Assembly (NCBI RefSeq): GCF_027579695.1
Contig: NC_083570.1
Coordinates: 99,956,963-100,020,962, forward strand
Reading direction: 5' to 3'
DNA length: 64,000 bases
Origin: Neoarius graeffei
Taxonomy: Eukaryota > Chordata > Actinopteri > Siluriformes > Ariidae
This document shows, piece by piece, positions 43,711-55,234 of the stretch. The notes under the pieces were generated by a model. The model was not told the origin of the DNA, made no database searches, and saw only the letters and a program-made list of their open reading frames with translations. The position numbers were made by a program, and so were the translations under genes. Numbering within the stretch: position 1 is the stretch's first letter; every line of letters starts with the position of its first letter.

Positions 43711-44654
43711 AATTTTTCATGCAGGGCATTTCTTACAGTCTGAACCGTGTACGAGCCCAGGAAGAGCTGCTCAAATCGGTTCTGCTCTACTCCTTGGACC
43801 ACAACCATGCAGCCTCTCTCATCTCTCACTGCTACCTGAACATAAAGGAACAGACACCATCAGACATGCACGTATGCCTCAGCTCTCCCAGCTCCCAGCA
43901 CTCAATGTCACCCATCAGTTTCCATTTCCGAGTCAACCGAGCCGGCCACCACAAGTGGCTGGAGGTGGATGTGACGCCCTTCCTCCACCCTCTCATCAAG
44001 GGCCACAAAAATGACATCCACCTACTCATCAACCTCACCTGCCTAGACGATGAACCAGGACATCGCGCTTCCAGATGCCTTGTGGAGCTCACGCACATGG
44101 CTCCATCTCTTTTGCTGTATCTGAACGACACCAGTGAGGTGGCCTACCAGAGAGGTTTCTCTCACACTAGGCTGGGAGAAATCCAATCAAACCATTGGGG
44201 TGAAAGTCTACAGAACCAGTATTATGGATCTGGTATCCACAGGCTGAAATGGAGAGATCGGAGGAGTGTTTCAGACACAACTCAATTCTTCAAGTCAAGC
44301 AGTGAAAGTGGACCACTGTCCAAATTCGAACACCCAACAGATGACTGCGACCTCTATGACTTCCGAGTGAGCTTCTCCCAGCTCAGACTAGACCACTGGA
44401 TCATAGCGCCATCCAAGTACAACCCCAGGTACTGCAAAGGCATCTGTCCTCGTGTTGTGGGCCATATCTATGGCTCGCCAGTGCACACAATGGTACAGAA
44501 CATTATTTATGAGAAGCTGGACTCCTCCGTGCCCAGACCTTCTTGCGTTCCTTCTGAATACGACCCTCTGAGTGTTTTGACCATTGAAAATGATGGCTCT
44601 ATTGCATATAAGGAATACGAAGAAATGATTGCTACAAAGTGTACATGCCGCTAA
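43711..44654 (+). CDS. gdf9: Growth differentiation factor 9, exon 2 (propeptide end and mature factor)
   Basis: GDF9 is a secreted TGF-beta family ligand made by the oocyte that acts on ovarian somatic cells through BMP type II and ALK5-type receptors. Joined to exon 1 the protein is about 427 residues, near the usual fish length. The exon opens after TTTCCTCCAG with EFFMQGISYSLNRVRAQEEL. Prodomain glycosylation sequons are visible (NLTC, NDTS). A furin-type site RDRR precedes SVSDTTQFF, releasing a mature chain of about 129 residues. The cystine-knot Cys are in DDCDLY, YCKGICP, PSC and KCTCR. The interchain Cys found in most TGF-beta members is replaced by Ser (RPSCVP), as is standard for GDF9 and BMP15. 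YGSPVHTMVQNIIYEKLDSS and the SIAYKEYEEMIATKCTCR end identify GDF9 rather than BMP15. The frame is intact. Confidence 0.97.
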
Positions 44655-45335
44655 CGGCTTTCTGTATTATTTTTCATTCGCATTTACCATACTTGATCAG
44701 GACATTCCTAAAGACCTCACTATTTTGCTTATAGTGCCCATTTTATCCACCTGGACAGTTTAAGATGCTGTTGAATGAAATTGTTTATCCTGTTTATAGT
44801 TATTTTTCACTTCTATCGAGAAGGGTTTGTTTCGAATGTATAAAAGAACCTAACGGAGCATATGATTGGATTTGTGTTTTTGGTTTTGTTAACGGTTGAA
44901 GTTGTATTGTTTAATTTATTTTTTGGTGGGTGTGTCTCAGTTCTTTATGTATAACGCAAATGACAAAAGTTTTAAAGTTAATCTAATTCTGGACAAATTA
45001 TGAAGCGTGGTCCTATTTTCTTATTGGAACACTTTAACATATGTTTTTAATACCAAGGGGATTGCAGACAGTTGTCTTATGGGCAACCTCTCTCTTCATG
45101 ATGTCTGGAAACTAAATGAAATGAAGAAATAATTTGCCCTAAAACTTGAGTGAAATAAATGCTCTGGGGCATTTCATCATTTTCCGCTTTATGGTTTAAA
45201 GCGGAGTATGTTGTATCTATATTTATGTAATTTATGCCTGTGTACATTTGGTCTGACTGGCTCTGATTTCACATGAAATATGCGATGAAAAACATTTTGA
45301 TATCTCAGAAATAAACTGGAATTAAAAAAAAAAAA
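44655..45335 (+). other. gdf9: gdf9 3' UTR with two polyadenylation signals
   Basis: Non-coding DNA follows the stop. AATAAA hexamers occur at 45154-45159 and 45310-45315. The second is followed by an A run, where the transcript most likely ends. That would give a 3' UTR of about 0.5-0.7 kb. Confidence 0.7.
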
Positions 45336-46195
45336 AAGTGAGCAACCTAGAGACTGTGTTTAGTGTATTGTTCTGGTAGAGATTTTGTAAAGCAGTCAGT
45401 TCAAATATATTTGGGGTGCGTACGTTAAGTTCCACAAATCGAGTCGTACGTGAGCTGATAGCCGATGAGGCGCATAGCACTGCGTTGGCTGTAAGCCATG
45501 TATGAGTGAGTGGAATAACTTTTTTTTTTTTTTTTTTTTAAATTCTATCCACGGTCATTGGCTTTTGAGAAAGGGAGCACTTTATTTATTGAATCTGCAA
45601 AAAATAAACTTTATACAAAATGTCCAATAAAATTATTTCTGCTTAGAATGTAAACAAACTGGTGGAATGACTGTAGCAATTTGTGAAAAATACAAAAGTT
45701 CTTACCATCAAATACTTTTTATTCCATGTTTGGTTTTTTTTGGGGGGGGGGTTGTTTTTGAGTAGAGGTTTTTTTCATCCTCAGTTGATTCAGCAACACA
45801 CTGCTGTTTTTGTTTTTCTCTACTCATGGTATACGAGCTGATATCCTAGTAGTAGAGTAGCCAATCAGACCGCACAATTGCACATATCCAGTGAATGTGG
45901 ATAGAATACTTTTTTTTTTTTAAAAGTAATCTTTAATCAGAGTATGTAGATTGCAACAATGTGTGAGGGATAAATGCCAGGACTGTCAGTATGATGTGTG
46001 AATTCTGTCTCTGACAGTCCCTCAACCTCAGCTACGTCACTCCGGATCATAAACGTTTTCAACTAGAGATGTCGGGTTACTTTTAATTCCATTTAGTTAT
46101 TCTCTTTGATTTTTCAACCTTTGATATTTTCTAACAAATTTAGTTGGTTCTATTTCTCAAAGGGATATCTAAATAGAAATATCTTAATGGCCTAA
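45336..46195. other. Unassigned intergenic DNA
   Basis: AT-rich DNA with T runs at about 45520 and 45910. I see no coding motif or paired ends. Confidence 0.4.
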
Positions 46196-46358
46196 TGCTT
46201 GGAGAAGTGGCTTCAGGACCAAAGGGTTGCCAGTTTGATTCCTTGGACCAGCAGGAATGGCTGAAGTGCCCTTAAGGCACCTAATCCCCAGGCTGCTCTG
46301 GGTATGTTGTATGTCACTCTGGATAAGCGTGCCTGCTAAATGCCTGTAATGTAGTAGA
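46196..46358 (+). mobile_element. SINE family B, ordinary length
   Basis: The order is GGACCAAAGGGTTGCCAG, TTGGACCAGCAGGAATGG, CTGAAGTGCCCTTAAGGC, CACTCTGGATAAGCG and AATGCCTGTAATGTAG. It shows the unexpanded form of the copy in gdf9 intron 1, with the 37-bp segment present about once. Confidence 0.78.
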
Positions 46359-46362
46359 CTAA

Positions 46363-47011
46363 GGCCAAGTTTACATTAGACCATATCTGTCTCATTTTCT
46401 TCGCAGATGCACTGTCCGTTTACATTGAAACGCCGGGAAACGGGAATCCGCCAGGGTCCACGTATTCAATCCAGATCGTGTCTGGTCCGGTGCTGTGTAA
46501 ACATTGAGAATACGCGGATACGCTGTGCTGAGCTCTAGCTGGCGTCGTCATTGGACAACGTCACTGTGACATCCACCTTCCTGATTCGCTGGCATTGGTC
46601 ATGTGACGCGACTGCTGAAAAACGGTGCGGACTTCCGCCTTGTATCACCTTTCATTAAAGAGTATAAAAGTATGAAAATACTGCAAATACTGCCCATTTG
46701 TGTAGTTATGATTGTCTTTAGGCTTGCCATCCTTCCACTTGCAAGTGGTAAGTGATATGCGCTGGGCTCACACACACAGCGGCTCAGTCCCGAATCACAG
46801 CTTGTTCACTTCACTCGCGCGCTCTGTGAGCTGCGCAGGGCCGGAGTGCGCACCCTCCAGAGGGCACTCGCTGTTCAGGGCGGAGTGATTTGGAGCGCAG
46901 GATGCCTGCGGAGCCGAGCGTATCCGTGTATTGGTGTTGCTGTGTGCACACTAATCGTTTTAAAAACGTTAATCTGATGATCCGCTGATACGGTCTAATG
47001 TAAACATGGGC
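46363..47011. mobile_element. TAA-flanked MITE (PIF/Harbinger-like)
   Basis: The ends are GGCCAAGTTTACATTAGACC and the complement of GCCCATGTTTACATTAGACC. TAA flanks both sides (46360-46362 and 47012-47014). The interior is GC-rich and encodes no transposase. Confidence 0.85.
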
Positions 47012-47030
47012 TAATTTAAACCCCTGCTAT

Positions 47031-48512
47031 CAGAGGTGGACAGTAATGAAGTACATTTACTTGAGTACTGTACTTAAGTGGGACAGCACGGTGGTGTAGT
47101 GGTTAGCGCTGTCGCCTCACAGCAAGAAGGTCCTGGGTTCGAGCCCCGTGGCCGGTGAGGGCCTTTCTGTGCGGAGTTTGCATGTTCTCCCCGTGTCCGC
47201 GTGGGTTTCCTCCGGGTGCTCCGGTTTCCCCCACAGTCCAAAGACATGCAGGTTAGGTTAACTGGTGACTCTAAATTGAGCGTAGGTGTGAATGTGAGTG
47301 TGAATGGTTGTCTGTGTCTATGTATCAGCCCTGTGATGACCTGGCGACTTGTCCAGGGTGTACCCCGCCTTTCGCCCGTAGTCAGCTGGGATAGGCTCCA
47401 GCTTGCCTGCGACCCTGTAGAAGGATAAAGCGGCTAGAGATAATGAGATGAGACATTTCTATCAAGGTCCTCGTTACTCATTACTATGAAGCAGGTTTGA
47501 AAGTGGATGTTTTTTTCTTTTCTTTTCTAAAACGTGATTGGTTTTTTCGCAGGTGACACTGAGACAGACCATCAGTAATCAATCACTAAGGTCACGTCAC
47601 GTCCATAGACTGTATAAAATCAAGTTCAATGATTTCTCTGCATCATTATTTAACACGATCAATTGATGGCAGAATGGAAGGAGGCGGTTCTTCTGGGGAA
47701 CGCGCACACACCCATGGCCATACCTAAAACCCATGTTTCAGTTTTCTGAAAGGATTAAAGATTCATTTTGTTTTAAATGTTTGCTTTGTTTGCCTAAAAT
47801 GAACAACATTACGGCCTACAAAAACCCGCCGTCCAACCTGCGGAAGCTAGCAATAACGTTGCAATAGCTATGCAGTCTGGCTAGTAAAATGGCTTACTAT
47901 GGATTTGAGGTTTACAGGCTTGACCAGTTCAGCCTGTGTTTTGGCAGCTGACTGCTTGTCAGAACAAGCCATCACCTTATCCATGGCTAACGTTAACACA
48001 TAGCTAGTTAATTTGGACAGTATTAGTTAGCATGTAAAAATGGATTTACGCTAACATGAATAACGTTAACTTATCTGAAGTTCTTTCAGAAATGTTTTAG
48101 CATAATCTTGCCAAATAAACAATGTAAAAATCTTTCTTTTCTAGTAACGTTAGCAACCCAATATGATTTCGAGTTTGAAAATAATTTGCTAGCATGTCAG
48201 GTGGCGTTTCACTGACTAGCTAGCTTAACGTTAAACCACCATGATGGTACAGCATGCGTTCATTTTGTGAATTCACATTTCTGTCCTTGGTAGCAGCATT
48301 AGGTTTTGTAAGTGTTATGGCAATAATACAACAATGCATTGACAGAAAATGTACTTTTAATACTTAAGTATTTTTTTAAAAGCAAGTACTTCAGTACTTT
48401 AACTTAAGTAAAAACTTGACTGGACAACTTTCACTTGTATCAGAGTAACATTTGACCAGTGGGATCTGTACTTTGACTTAAGTAATATAGTTGGGTACTT
48501 TGTCCACTTTTG
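47031..48512. mobile_element. hAT element, family X, copy 2 (inverted)
   Basis: The 8-bp duplication CCTGCTAT flanks it perfectly (47023-47030 and 48513-48520). Its sequence matches the copy at 12288-13508 in reverse complement, including AACACGATCAATTGATGGCA and the BED-finger remnant region. A SINE interrupts it. Confidence 0.92.
47079..47453 (+). mobile_element. tRNA-derived SINE (family A) without target duplication
   Basis: A full-length copy inside the hAT element. Compared with the hAT copy at 12288, about 110 bp of host element (equivalent to roughly 13337-13445) is missing at the insertion site, and no duplication flanks the SINE. Confidence 0.9.
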
Positions 48513-48548
48513 CCTGCTATCCTGATCAGGCTGTTACTAAGGATGATG

Positions 48549-49572
48549 CAGGGTTCTAACTAGACCAAAATATCAGTGTAGTGGCATAACGGCCGGGGGT
48601 TTGAGAGCCGCCTTAGACCCCCGAAAGCTCATGGGTTCTACATGCTCGGAGATGCATTCTAGTGTATTTCCTGGCAGTTGCAGGCCTCCCTGAAAATCAC
48701 ACTTTTTTTGGTAATATTAATGATATTTTTTGCTAAAAGTTGCTGTGATTTGTTTTTGATTGAAGACTTGTTATAGTTAATATTCAACTACATTGCTGAC
48801 ATATTTATGGAATAATAAGAATCAAACAACCAGTTGATGTTGATGACCAAGTGTCAGCTTTATTTTCAGCTTCAACCACTTGATTACAACACGACTATCC
48901 AGATCTCATGGATTAGGTGCCTGGTGTGTAAGCTCCTCTTAACACGGAGGCACTTTACCGCAAATGCAGCATAAGGAAGGAAGGAAACCGGACTAGCACG
49001 ATCAGTGACAATCTCCATGCGGAACTTACGTGGATGGGGAATGGAGTATGGCCGAATGTAGAACATTCGTATGGCGGTGTGCAGTCACTGCCGCATTGGG
49101 ATAAGAGAAAATTAAATAAAAACCACATTTTCAAGATTGACAAGTCTTTTTATTAGTGTAGCGGTAAGGAAACATTGCATATCAGCCTGATACGCTGAAA
49201 AGGCCTAGTTAGAACCCATCCACTTGTTATCTGTAACCGCTTATTCTGTGCAGGGTCATGGGCAAGCTGGAGCCTATCCCAGCAGACTATGGGCAAGAGG
49301 TGGGGTTCACCCTGGATAAGTCACCAGATCATCACAGGACTGACATATGGAGACAAACAACCATTCACACCTATGGTCAATTTAGAGCCACCAAATAACT
49401 TAACCTTTGGACTGAGGGGGAAACCGGAGGAAAGCCAAGCAGACACGGGGAGAACATGCAAACTCCACGTAGAAGGGCCCCCGTGGGCCACTGGGCTTGA
49501 ACCCAGAACCTTCTTGCTGTGAGGCAACAGTGCTAACCACTCCACCACCATGCCACGCAGCTAGTTAGAACC
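48549..49572. mobile_element. hAT-like element with CAGGGTTCTAACTAG ends
   Basis: The left end CAGGGTTCTAACTAGACC pairs with GGCCTAGTTAGAACC at the right. GATGATG flanks both sides (48542-48548 and 49573-49579). A SINE landed in the right terminal repeat and duplicated part of it. No transposase was recognised. The minus-strand frame at 48884-49066 has no familiar motif. Confidence 0.78.
49217..49560 (-). mobile_element. Diverged SINE (family A) in a transposon end
   Basis: Clearly related to family A but with many changes and small deletions, so it is an older subfamily. The 12-bp duplication CTAGTTAGAACC flanks it (49205-49216 and 49561-49572) and is itself part of the host element's terminal repeat. 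Confidence 0.9.
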
Positions 49573-49725
49573 GATGATGTAAATGTTCTTGTGAATAAAA
49601 ACAGTCTTTTTGTCCTGTGACTACCACATGACAGGGGGAAAAAAAAAAAAAACCTCATCCAAATTCCTCTGGGCCTTTCTAGTAAACTTGACAAATGAAC
49701 AGTGCACCTCCTGTTTGTATCTGTA

Positions 49726-50609
49726 CAACCCTGATTCCAAAAAAGTTGGGACAAAGTACAAATTGTAAATAAAAACGGAATGCAATAATTTACAAATATC
49801 AAAAACTGATATTGTATTCACAATAGAACATGGACAACATATCAAATGTCGAAAGTGAGACGTTTTGAAATTTCATGCCAAATATTGGCTCATTTGAAAT
49901 TTCATGACAGCAACACATCTCAAAAAAGTTGGGACAGGGGCAATAAGAGGCTGGAAAAGTTAAAGGTACAAAAAAGGAACAGCTGGAGGACTAAACTGCA
50001 ACTCATTAGGTCAATTGGCAATAGGTCATTAACATGACTGGGTATAAAAAGAGCATCTTGAAGTGGCAGCGGCTCTCAGAAGTAAAGATGGGAAGAGGAT
50101 CACCAATCCCCCTAATTCTGCGCCGACAAATAGTGGAGCAATATCAGAAAGGAGTTCGACAGTGTAAAATTGCAAAGAGTTTGAACATATCATCATCTAC
50201 AGTGCATAATATCATCAAAAGATTCAGAGAATCTGGAAGAATCTCTGTGCGTAAGGGTCAAGGCCGGAAAACCATACTGGGTGCCCGTGATCTTCGGGCC
50301 CTTAGACAGCACTTGAGCAACTTGTCTCCTCAGTCCCCAGACGTTTACAGACTGTTGTAAAGAGAAAAGGGGATGTCTCACAGTGGTAAACATGGCCTTG
50401 TCCCAACTTTTTTGAGATGTGTTGTTGTCATGAAATTTAAAATCACCTAATTTTTCTCTTTAAATGATACATTTTCTCAGTTTAAACATTTGATATGTCA
50501 TCTATGTTCTATTCTGAATAAAATATGGAATTTTGAAACTTCCACATCATTGCGTTCCGTTTTTATTTACAATTTGTACTTTGTCCCAACTTTTTTGGAA
50601 TCGGGGTTG
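49726..50609 (+). mobile_element. Tc1-like element, family I, internal-deletion derivative
   Basis: Same ends as the element at 798-3552 (CAACCCTGATTCC and complement), with TA on both sides (49724-49725 and 50610-50611). At 884 bp it keeps the 5' part of the transposase gene and the extreme 3' part, with the catalytic region deleted. Confidence 0.93.
50034..50360 (+). pseudogene. Truncated Tc1-like transposase: DNA-binding part only
   Basis: The 108-residue frame has MGRGSPIPLILRRQIVEQYQ and the HTH text SLNISSSTVHNIIKRFRESG and SVRKGQGRKT. It then jumps at the deletion junction (near ALRQHLSNL) to the last coding bases. No catalytic residues remain. If translated it could bind family I ends without cutting them. 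Confidence 0.85.
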
Positions 50610-50664
50610 TAAAATAATAATAATTGGTATGTGGTATTAACTTAAAACAGTTTTTCATTCATTC

Positions 50665-51028
50665 ATTCATTCATTATCTCTAGCCGCTTTATCCTTCTAC
50701 AGGGGCGCAGGCAAGCTGGAGCCTATCCCAGCTGACTACGGGCGAAAGGCGGGGTACACCCTGGACAAGTCACCAGGTCATCACAGGGCTGACACATAGA
50801 CACAGACAACCATTCACACTCACATTCACACCTACGGTCAATTTAGAGTCACCAGTTAACCTAACCTGCATGTCTTTGGACTGTGGGGGAAACCGGAGCA
50901 CTCGGAGGAAACCCACGCGGACAACATGCAAACTCCACACAGAAAGGCCCTCGCCGGCCACGGGGCTCGAACCCGGACCTTCTTGCTGTGAGGCGACAGC
51001 GCTAACCACTACACCACCGTGCCGCCCG
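50665..51028 (-). mobile_element. tRNA-derived SINE (family A)
   Basis: Complete copy on the minus strand, with an (ATTC)n tail extension at the left (CATTCATTCATTCATT). It lacks a few bases of the GACACGGGGAGAAC stretch. No clear target duplication. Confidence 0.9.
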
Positions 51029-51529
51029 ATGTTTAACCTGTGTCAGAAAATCTTTTTGTTCCACTTTATAAGTATTTTTGTAGATCGCCTTTTGTTAATC
51101 ATTCACCGTTGTTTGTATTAATTTCTAGTTTTGTAGTTTACCAATAAATGCCAACAGGCAATTGACATTGTAACCGCATGAAAATCCAGGTCAAAGGTCG
51201 CATGTCATTCCTTGAACCAAAATATGAAATGTCTACTGATATTGTAACGTGGTCGATATTTACAACAAACTGCAAAACAAAAAAAAATCTGAATGAAATA
51301 GAAAAATTTGAATATTTCAAGCATGTCATTTTTTTATATGCTAGGACTTAATTCTAGTCTAATTCTATTTATTGCAATCGGATTCCAAATACTCTATAAA
51401 CATTCCACTCTGTTACGAATCAGAAAAAAAAATATTTCAATCACAGCACTTTTAGTTTTTTAAAGTACTTCATCGACTTCAACAATGTTACACAAAGATC
51501 GATCTATAACGGTTGTAAATGTCCCTTAA
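51029..51529. other. Unassigned intergenic DNA
   Basis: AT-rich, with no gene or paired ends recognised. Confidence 0.4.
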
Positions 51530-51965
51530 TTCCACAGGGTGTCGATAATGGTGGACACCGGTGAAAGTGATTACTATTATCGACACCTCACATGACTTCT
51601 CAAATGCACATTTAGATACAAAATGGCGACTGTCAAATGAAAGAGTAAGAAACAAAGTAGGTTTCGATGAGATCATGAAATATCGGTGAATTTGATCAGT
51701 AAAAACCGGTCCATGATCTTTCCACCATGCTTACCTGCGATGATAACGTCCGATCAATTGCTGATCGTGCTAAAACAATTCCATCTCCGGTAACGAGCTG
51801 CATCATGAGACGACAAGATCAAAGGGTGAGGCAGGTCTTCCAGTTGATTAATTAACCGATAATAACTGTTGTAACTGAAACTCAACTTTGTAAAATTGCT
51901 TTTTATTGGTAAATCTGAAAAGGTGTCGATAATTATGGACTGTCAATTGTAGCCACCACTCTAGT
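51530..51965. repeat. Element bounded by GGTGTCGATAAT motifs
   Basis: GGTGTCGATAATGGTGGAC near 51539, the complementary TTATCGACACC near 51578 and GGTGTCGATAATTATGGAC near 51921, followed by GTAGCCACCACTCTA. The last phrase parallels GTAGCCGTCGCTCTA near 4042. These are probably ends of the same dispersed family as the array at 3566. Confidence 0.55.
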
Positions 51966-52219
51966 ATAAAACGTTTGCACATATACAATGTCAGACGTCC
52001 AGCCAGCCTATATGAAGTGTATAGTGATGGTGCCCGTGCCATCATCACCAAAGTTTCACAAAGTCAATCATTTTTTCCTATTTAATCCTTGAATAAGATA
52101 AATGTTTTATTCTGCAGAGAAAAAAGAAAAAAAAAACACTCGTCAAGCCTCCATCCACTGTTAGCTTTAGGATATTTTCAGCACAAACCTGCTACTTCCG
52201 GTTCTCCCCACTTTTTTGA

Positions 52220-52274
52220 CGGCTATTTTGTCACTGCTATAGCAAGTTATGAGTGTTTGAAATATGTTATGTAA
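52220..52274 (+). repeat. Short fragment of the TTAA MITE
   Basis: CTATAGCAAGTTATGAGTGT and neighbours match 16882-16936. The fragment is cut by the Tc1-like insertion at 52277, and the MITE sequence does not resume after it. Confidence 0.7.
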
Positions 52275-52643
52275 TACAGTGGTGCTTGAAAGTTTGTGAA
52301 CCCTTTAGAATTTTCTATATTTCTGCATAAATATGACCTAAAACATCATCAGATTTTCACACAAGTCCTAAAAGTAGATAAAGAGAATCCAGTTAAACAA
52401 ATGAGACAAAAATATTATACTTGGTCATTTATTTATCGAGGAAAATGATCCAATATTACATATCTGTGAGTGGCAAAAGTATGTGAACCTCTAGGATTAG
52501 CAGTTAATTTGAAGGTGAAATTAGAGTCAGGTGTTTTCAATCAATGGGATGACAATCAGGTGTGAGTGGGCACCCTGTTTTATTTAAAGAACAGGGATCT
52601 ATCAAAGTCTGATCTTCACGACACATGTTTGTGGAAGTGTATC

Positions 52644-54053
52644 ATGGCACGAGCAAAGGAGATTTCTGAGGACCTCAGAAAAAGCGTTGTTGATGCTCAT
52701 CAGGCTGGAAAAGGTTACAAAACCATCTCTAAAGAGTTTGGACTCCACCAATCCACAGTCAGACAGATTGTGTACAAATGGAGGAAATTCAAGACCATTG
52801 TTACCCTCCCCAGGAGTGGTCAACCAACAAAGATCACTCCAAGAGCAAGGCGTGTAATAGTCGGCGAGGTCACAAAGGACCCCAGGGTAACTTCTAAGCA
52901 ACTGAAAGCCTCTCTCACATTGGCTAATGTTAATGTTCATGAGTCCACCATCAGGAGAACACTGAACAACAATAGTGTGCATGGCAGGGTTGCAAGGAGA
53001 AAGCCACTGCTCTCCAAAAAGAACATTGCTGCTCATCTGCAGTTTGCTAAAGATCACGTGGACAAGCCAGAAGGTTACTGGAAAAATGTTTTGTGGATGG
53101 ATGAGACCAAAATAGAACTTTTTGGTTTAAATGGGAAGCGTTATGTATGGAGAAAAGAAAACACTGCATTCCAGCATAAGAACCTTATCCCATCTGTGAA
53201 ACACGGTGGTGGTAGTATCATGGGTTGGGCCTGTTTTGCTGCATCTGGGCCAGGACGGCTTGCCATAATTGATGGAACAATGAATTCTGAATTATACCAG
53301 CAAATTCTAAAGGAAAATGTCAGGACATCTGTCCATGAACTGAATCTCAAGAGAAGGTGGGTCATGCGGCAAGACAACGACCCTAAGCACACAAGTCTCA
53401 TCTCATCTCATTATCTGTAGCTGCTTTATCCTGTTCTACAGGGTCGCAGGCAAGCTGGAGCCTATCCCAGCTGACTACGGGCGAAAGGCGGGGTACACCC
53501 TGGACAAGTCGCCAGGTCATCACAGGGCTGACACATAGACACAGACAACCATTCACACTCACATTCACACCTACGCTCAATTTAGAGTCACCAGTTAACC
53601 TAACCTGCATGTCTTTGGACTGTGGGGGAAACCGGAGCACCCGGAGGAAACCCACATGGACACGGGGAGAACATGCAAACTCCGCACAGAAAGGCCCTCA
53701 CTGGCCACGGGGCTCGAACCCGGACCTTCTTGCTGTGAGGCGACAGCGCTAACCACTACACCACCGTGCCACCCTAGCACACAAGTCGTTCTACCAAAGA
53801 ATGGTTAAAGAATAAAGTTAATGTTTTGGAATGGCTAAGTCAAAGTCCTGACCTTAATCCAATCGAAATGTTGTGGAAGGACCTGAAGCGAGCAGTTCAT
53901 GTGAGGAAACCCACCAACATCCCAGAGTTGAAGCTGTTCTGTATGGAGGAATGGGCTAAAATTCCTCCAAGCCGGTGTGCAGGACTGATCAACAGTTACC
54001 AGAAATGTTTAGTTGCAGTTATTGCTGCACAAGGGGGTCACACCAGATACTGA
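52644..54053 (+). pseudogene. Tc1-like transposase, family II (interrupted by SINE)
   Basis: The frame opens with MARAKEISEDLRKSVVDAHQ, followed by FGLHQSTVRQIVYKWRKF (HTH), SGQPTKITPRARR, then the catalytic LWMDETKIELF and RQDNDPKHTS. A SINE with target duplications enters right after the second catalytic Asp. Beyond it the frame continues with SQSPDLNPIEMLWKDLKRAV and ends GGHTRY. I see no other stop. The open frame on both sides suggests the element was young when the SINE arrived. Confidence 0.93.
53397..53775 (-). mobile_element. tRNA-derived SINE (family A) in transposase gene
   Basis: Complete copy, tail at the left and head at the right. The 11-bp duplication AGCACACAAGT (53386-53396 and 53776-53786) flanks it. 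Confidence 0.96.
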
Positions 54054-54275
54054 AAGCAAAGGTTCACATACTTTTGCCACTCACAGCTATGTAATATTGG
54101 ATCATTTTCCTCAATAAATAAATGAGCAAGTATAATATTTTTGTCTTATTTGTTTAACTGGGTTCTCTTTATCTACTTTTAGGACTTGTGTGAAAATCTG
54201 ATGATGTTTTAGGTCATATTTGTGCAGAAATATAGAAAATTCTAAAGCGTTCACAAACTTTCAAGCACCACTGTA

Positions 54276-54879
54276 GGTGTGTATAATGTGTCATTTTGAC
54301 AAAATCCAATATGTATGGTTTAAAGCAGTGTTTCTTAACCAGTGGGCTGCATGTTTTTTCTTTACTTGTAGCACGGTACAATTGTTGGGTTGCATCCGAC
54401 ATCACATCCGTCTCATTAAGCTACGGGTCACACTGCGGCTCACGATTCCTTGCAATGGGTTATCGATGAAAGTGAGGCATTTTGGTGGCGATATACATGT
54501 GAGCTAAAAGTTGTGGTCACACAACAGGTGAACACGTAAGTGTCACTCCTTTGCGTGCTTGAGCCTGGTGCAGCTCGAGTGGCTGCGCTCGCTCACGGAG
54601 CACGCTGTACGTGCGCTTGGGACCCAGTCATTATAGGAAACACCTGATACTGATTTGCGTGCAATCAGCATGCACAGATATGGACACTGTTTTCACAGAT
54701 AATTTGTGAAATATTATCGTTGTCATGTTTGTTTCTCGCCATGTTTATAACACTGTTTAAATACTCTGGTTTGTGTTTTGTTTTTGTAAATAATCACGCC
54801 TGCTAATAAACACACTTCCTGCACTTAGATCCGTCTACCGCCGTCTATCTTGGAGTGTCCTGATCCCCAGATCATTAAC
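54276..54879. other. Unassigned intergenic DNA
   Basis: The phrases TTCTTAACCAGTGGGCTGCA (about 54333) and GTTAAGAACCCCTGAT (about 55439) resemble the two ends of a known type of fish hAT repeat, so 54330-55455 may be one old element enclosing the gene-family fragment. I could not fix its ends. Confidence 0.4.
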
Positions 54880-55234
54880 CCAGCCACATAAAAAGTTGTT
54901 CTCCTCTATGACCTTCCAGGTTTTCATCTGTGTCCGTGTAGAACGATGTCTGCAGAACCAGGTAGTTTGAGATGTCGGGGAACTCAATGGATGGATCATT
55001 TTCCAACTCGTAGGAAAATTCTTCTTTGTTACGTAGCGTGTAAGGACCTAATCCCATTGAGGGGTTTCTAGGTCCACTTCTTGGTTTTAATAACTTGTTT
55101 GTTTGCTGAACACAAATAAGTTCTTGTGTTAATGGACCAGACTCCACTTTTGGATCATTAATCCCTTTTGACTGAGAATGCCCTGCATGCATGGTTTTGT
55201 CGGCTCTGGGACATCCATACAGTTTTAAATACAA
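54880..55234 (-). pseudogene. Fragment of the multicopy protein family, copy 2
   Basis: The minus-strand frame contains GLGPYTLRNKEEFSYELEND, FPDISNYLVLQTSFY and TDENLEGHRGEQLF, closely parallel to the fragment at 38105 (same SYELEN and PDISNYLVL text). Upstream residues (LICVQQTNKLLKPR) are not recognised. The parent gene's role is unknown. Confidence 0.55.

Larger units (their letters stand above)
52277..54273 (+). mobile_element. Tc1-like element, family II, copy 2 (with SINE)
   Basis: CAGTGGTGCTTGAAAGTTTG ends with TA on both sides (52275-52276 and 54274-54275). Without the SINE and its duplication it is about 1.6 kb, the same as its relatives. It carries the best-preserved transposase frame of the window. 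Confidence 0.95.

Noticed and set aside
43625-44014. Second frame overlapping gdf9 exon 2, and a minus-strand frame at 43832-44131
   Set aside because: Shadows of the conserved gdf9 coding exon, without splice context or motifs.
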